DNA of 6,901 nt from JBOGIF01 sp050742415. Its GTDB lineage: Bacteria; Actinomycetota; Acidimicrobiia; Acidimicrobiales; AC-14. A program made the translations under genes and the position numbers. The stretch spans positions 1-6,901 of the forward strand of contig JBOGIF010000163.1 of NCBI GenBank assembly GCA_050742415.1. Reading direction: 5' to 3'. The notes below the pieces were generated by a model, which worked only from the letters and a program-made list of their open reading frames with translations, ran no database searches and was not told the DNA's origin. Position 1 is the stretch's first letter. Each line of letters begins with the position of its first letter. This document shows, piece after piece, positions 5,497 through 6,901 of this stretch.

Positions 5497-6104
5497 GACT
5501 TCGGCGTCTTCTTGCCGATCTGCAGGAGCGCGGCCTGCGGCTCGGGGAGAGCCGACGGCTCCTCCTTCGCAGCCTCCTCGGCCGGGTCGATGACCTCGAG
5601 CCTCCGGAAGTTGGGCCAGTGCCGTCGCAGCGCCTCTTCCACCCCGCCGGTGAGCGTGGCGGACGAGCTCGGGCACCCGTCGCATGAGCCCAGCATCTGC
5701 ACCCGGACGACGCCGTCGGTGATGCTGTCGACGGTGATCATCCCGCCGTGGGACTCGACGAACGGCCGCATCTCCTCGAGTGCGGCGTCGACTGCCTCGG
5801 CCGCCTTCTCGGCGTCACGCTGGTCGGGCGCCTCACCCAGGTCGTACACGTCGAGGAAGTAGCCGGTGACGTCGTCGGCGCTGACGGACTCCAGGAAGAT
5901 CTCGCCCCGCCAGGCCCGGATCATCTCCACCAACCGGCCCAACCCCTCGCGGTGGAAGGCGTCGACCAGGTCGAGCAGCTCCTCGATCCGCCCGTGCACG
6001 GACGCATCCGAATGAGCCAGCAGCTCCTCGGCCAGCTCTCCCACCCGCGGCATGATCTCGTTGTAGGGCAGGTCCTCGGTCCGGCTCAGATACGCGTCAC
6101 TCAT
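5493..6104 (-). CDS. NifU C-terminal-domain Fe-S protein with extra N-terminal domain (203 aa)
   Basis: The NifU C-terminal domain, which in its family holds or transfers a labile [4Fe-4S] cluster, spans about 105-172. It shows EEMRPFVESHGG, then GVVRVQMLGSCDGCPSSSATL with Cys141-x-x-Cys144, then VEEALRRHWPNF. The N-terminal 100 residues are mostly helical and acidic and do not resemble the IscU scaffold or the central ferredoxin domain of full NifU, so this is a carrier rather than a complete scaffold. A 30-residue Ala/Glu/Pro tail ends in GKKTPKS. The ATG overlaps the upstream stop as ATGA and has GGAGG seven bases before it. In this operon it probably supplies clusters to the hydrogenase small subunit or a linked Fe-S electron carrier. 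I infer that from context. Confidence 0.9.
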   Translation of the reverse strand: MSDAYLSRTEDLPYNEIMPRVGELAEELLAHSDASVHGRIEELLDLVDAFHREGLGRLVEMIRAWRGEIFLESVSADDVTGYFLDVYDLGEAPDQRDAEKAAEAVDAALEEMRPFVESHGGMITVDSITDGVVRVQMLGSCDGCPSSSATLTGGVEEALRRHWPNFRRLEVIDPAEEAAKEEPSALPEPQAALLQIGKKTPKS

Positions 6105-6769
6105 ATGTCTGCCTCCGCAGGGTCTTCGCCGCCGTCGGCGGGAGCGGATCTCGTCTCCAACTCCTCGCGTACCATCGCCAGCACTGTCTCCACCGAGGAC
6201 TCCACCTCGGGTGAGAAGCCGAGGCCGAAGGCCCGATCAGCGGGTTCCACCTCGATGACAACGGTTTCCGCCGGGAAACCCTTCCAATAGCGCACCACGG
6301 CGAGCGTGTGGTCGAGGTCGATGATCCCACCGACTGCCTCGCCCAGACGGTCCGCCACCTCCTCGTCGGGAGGGGGCGTGAGGTCGAGCTGGTAGCGCCG
6401 GACGGTGCCCGGCGGGTCCACGTCGCGGGGCATGGCCCCCACCAGCACGACCTTGCGGGGGCGCAGGTCCTGAAGCGTGTGCAGCACCCGGTGGGCGGCA
6501 TAGGAAAGGTCTTCGAGAGCGACGTCTTCGGGCCACTCCAGCTCCTCGACCCGGCGGATGAACTGCGTGCCGAAATCGAGGTCGCGCAGCCAGGGAAGAC
6601 CGATGCCGCCGACGAGGACCCTGGTGGAGCCCGGCTCTGTCGACTCTTCGACAGACAGGTCGAGGATGGGACGGGCGTCGGAGATCACGAGGATGCCAGT
6701 GTGCGAGGAAAGGGGCGCCGGGTGGTAGTCGCTCCGGCCGGGACGGAACCGCACCGGAGCGACGACCAC
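6101..6769 (-). CDS. HupD-fold protein lacking protease residues, likely pseudoprotease (222 aa)
   Basis: From residue 50 on, the sequence follows the hydrogenase maturation protease fold. RVLVGGIGLPWLRDLDFG (50-67) aligns with the GxGNxLxxDDxFG opening, RKVVLVGAM (105-113) with the VVIDAV strand, DLDHTLAVVRYW (151-162) with the histidine helix, and IEVEPADRAFGLGFSPEV (172-189) with the C-terminal signature. Two of the three nickel contacts are missing: Leu64 replaces Glu/Asp16 and Gly111 replaces Asp62; His154 remains. The usual Asn is also Leu58. It is longer than the protease, with about 49 extra N-terminal residues and a disordered acidic tail. The GTG at 6769 is seven bases after the large subunit stop, with GGAG ten bases upstream. 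It may bind the large subunit tail without cutting it, as chaperone or timing factor; that is inference. Confidence 0.8.
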   Translation of the reverse strand: MVVAPVRFRPGRSDYHPAPLSSHTGILVISDARPILDLSVEESTEPGSTRVLVGGIGLPWLRDLDFGTQFIRRVEELEWPEDVALEDLSYAAHRVLHTLQDLRPRKVVLVGAMPRDVDPPGTVRRYQLDLTPPPDEEVADRLGEAVGGIIDLDHTLAVVRYWKGFPAETVVIEVEPADRAFGLGFSPEVESSVETVLAMVREELETRSAPADGGEDPAEADI

Positions 6770-6776
6770 ATCTCAG

Positions 6777-6901
6777 CTACTCCAGCGTGCAGCCACAGGA
6801 GTTGACCTCCCGGGTGATGATGCCCTTGCCGGTGTCCATGTGGGTGGTGCAGGGCATGCAGGGGTCGAAGCTGCGGATGGCCCGCAGGATGTCGATGCCC
6901 T
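6777..6901 (-). CDS. [NiFe]-hydrogenase large subunit, C-terminal 40 residues (gene runs off the window)
   Basis: Only the end of the gene is present. RSFDPCMPCTTH is the C-terminal metal-binding motif (DPCxxCxxH) whose two cysteines bind the Ni-Fe centre. The 20 residues after the His (MDTGKGIITREVNSCGCTLE) form the tail that a maturation protease would remove. The encoded protease at 4430-4921 is the likely processor. The tail contains a CxC pair. The accessory genes downstream suit an oxygen-tolerant uptake enzyme of actinobacterial type (groups 1h or 2a), but 40 residues cannot settle the group. The small subunit presumably lies beyond the right edge. The start is outside the window. Confidence 0.95.
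   Translation of the reverse strand, partial: GIDILRAIRSFDPCMPCTTHMDTGKGIITREVNSCGCTLE

Noticed and set aside
5497..5685. Longer start for the 192-aa protein
   Set aside because: The extension is antisense-like, Arg/Gly-rich sequence inside the NifU-like gene.

Overview
This is a high-GC window with frequent GTG starts, strong AGGAG/GGAGG ribosome sites and genes joined by 4-base stop/start overlaps. It looks like a high-GC, probably actinobacterial, genome. I cannot name the genus. It carries part of a [NiFe] uptake-hydrogenase accessory operon, and next to it a small locus with a CooC-type metal-insertion ATPase.

Right-hand region (1909-6901, all on the minus strand, read right to left): the last 40 codons of a [NiFe]-hydrogenase large subunit are followed by seven tightly packed genes. 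In transcription order these are a HupD-fold protein that seems to have lost its protease residues, a NifU-C-domain Fe-S protein, a 192-aa unknown, an intact hydrogenase maturation protease, a TPR protein, a 147-aa unknown, and a diverged biotin-ligase-fold protein. Four of these junctions are 4-base ATGA/GTGA overlaps between accessory genes, and a fifth, involving the 192-aa unknown, is of the same kind if its GTG start is right. The operon ends at a 21-bp bidirectional hairpin (1862-1912) that it shares with a convergent 77-aa plus-strand gene. The gene set fits building a [NiFe] enzyme: the protease trims the large subunit, the NifU-like protein carries or delivers clusters, and the TPR protein and unknowns act as scaffolds or chaperones. 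The biochemical roles of the pseudoenzymes and unknowns are inference.

Centre (1527-1860): a 100-base divergent intergenic region separates the 77-aa plus-strand gene of unknown function from the minus-strand CooC-like gene.

Left region (1-1526, minus strand): the CooC-like gene spans 765-1526 but has one in-frame TGA at codon 103. That codon falls exactly on the first cysteine of the family's metal-binding CxC motif, so the motif reads TGA-Thr-Cys. The rest of the family follows undamaged, and a 5-bp hairpin with a G at loop position 2 lies at the spacing expected of a bacterial SECIS element. A selenocysteine-containing CooC is the most interesting hypothesis here; a nonsense mutation or base error is the alternative. 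Downstream, a recognisable sigma70-type promoter drives two small single-span membrane proteins of 82 and 104 aa.
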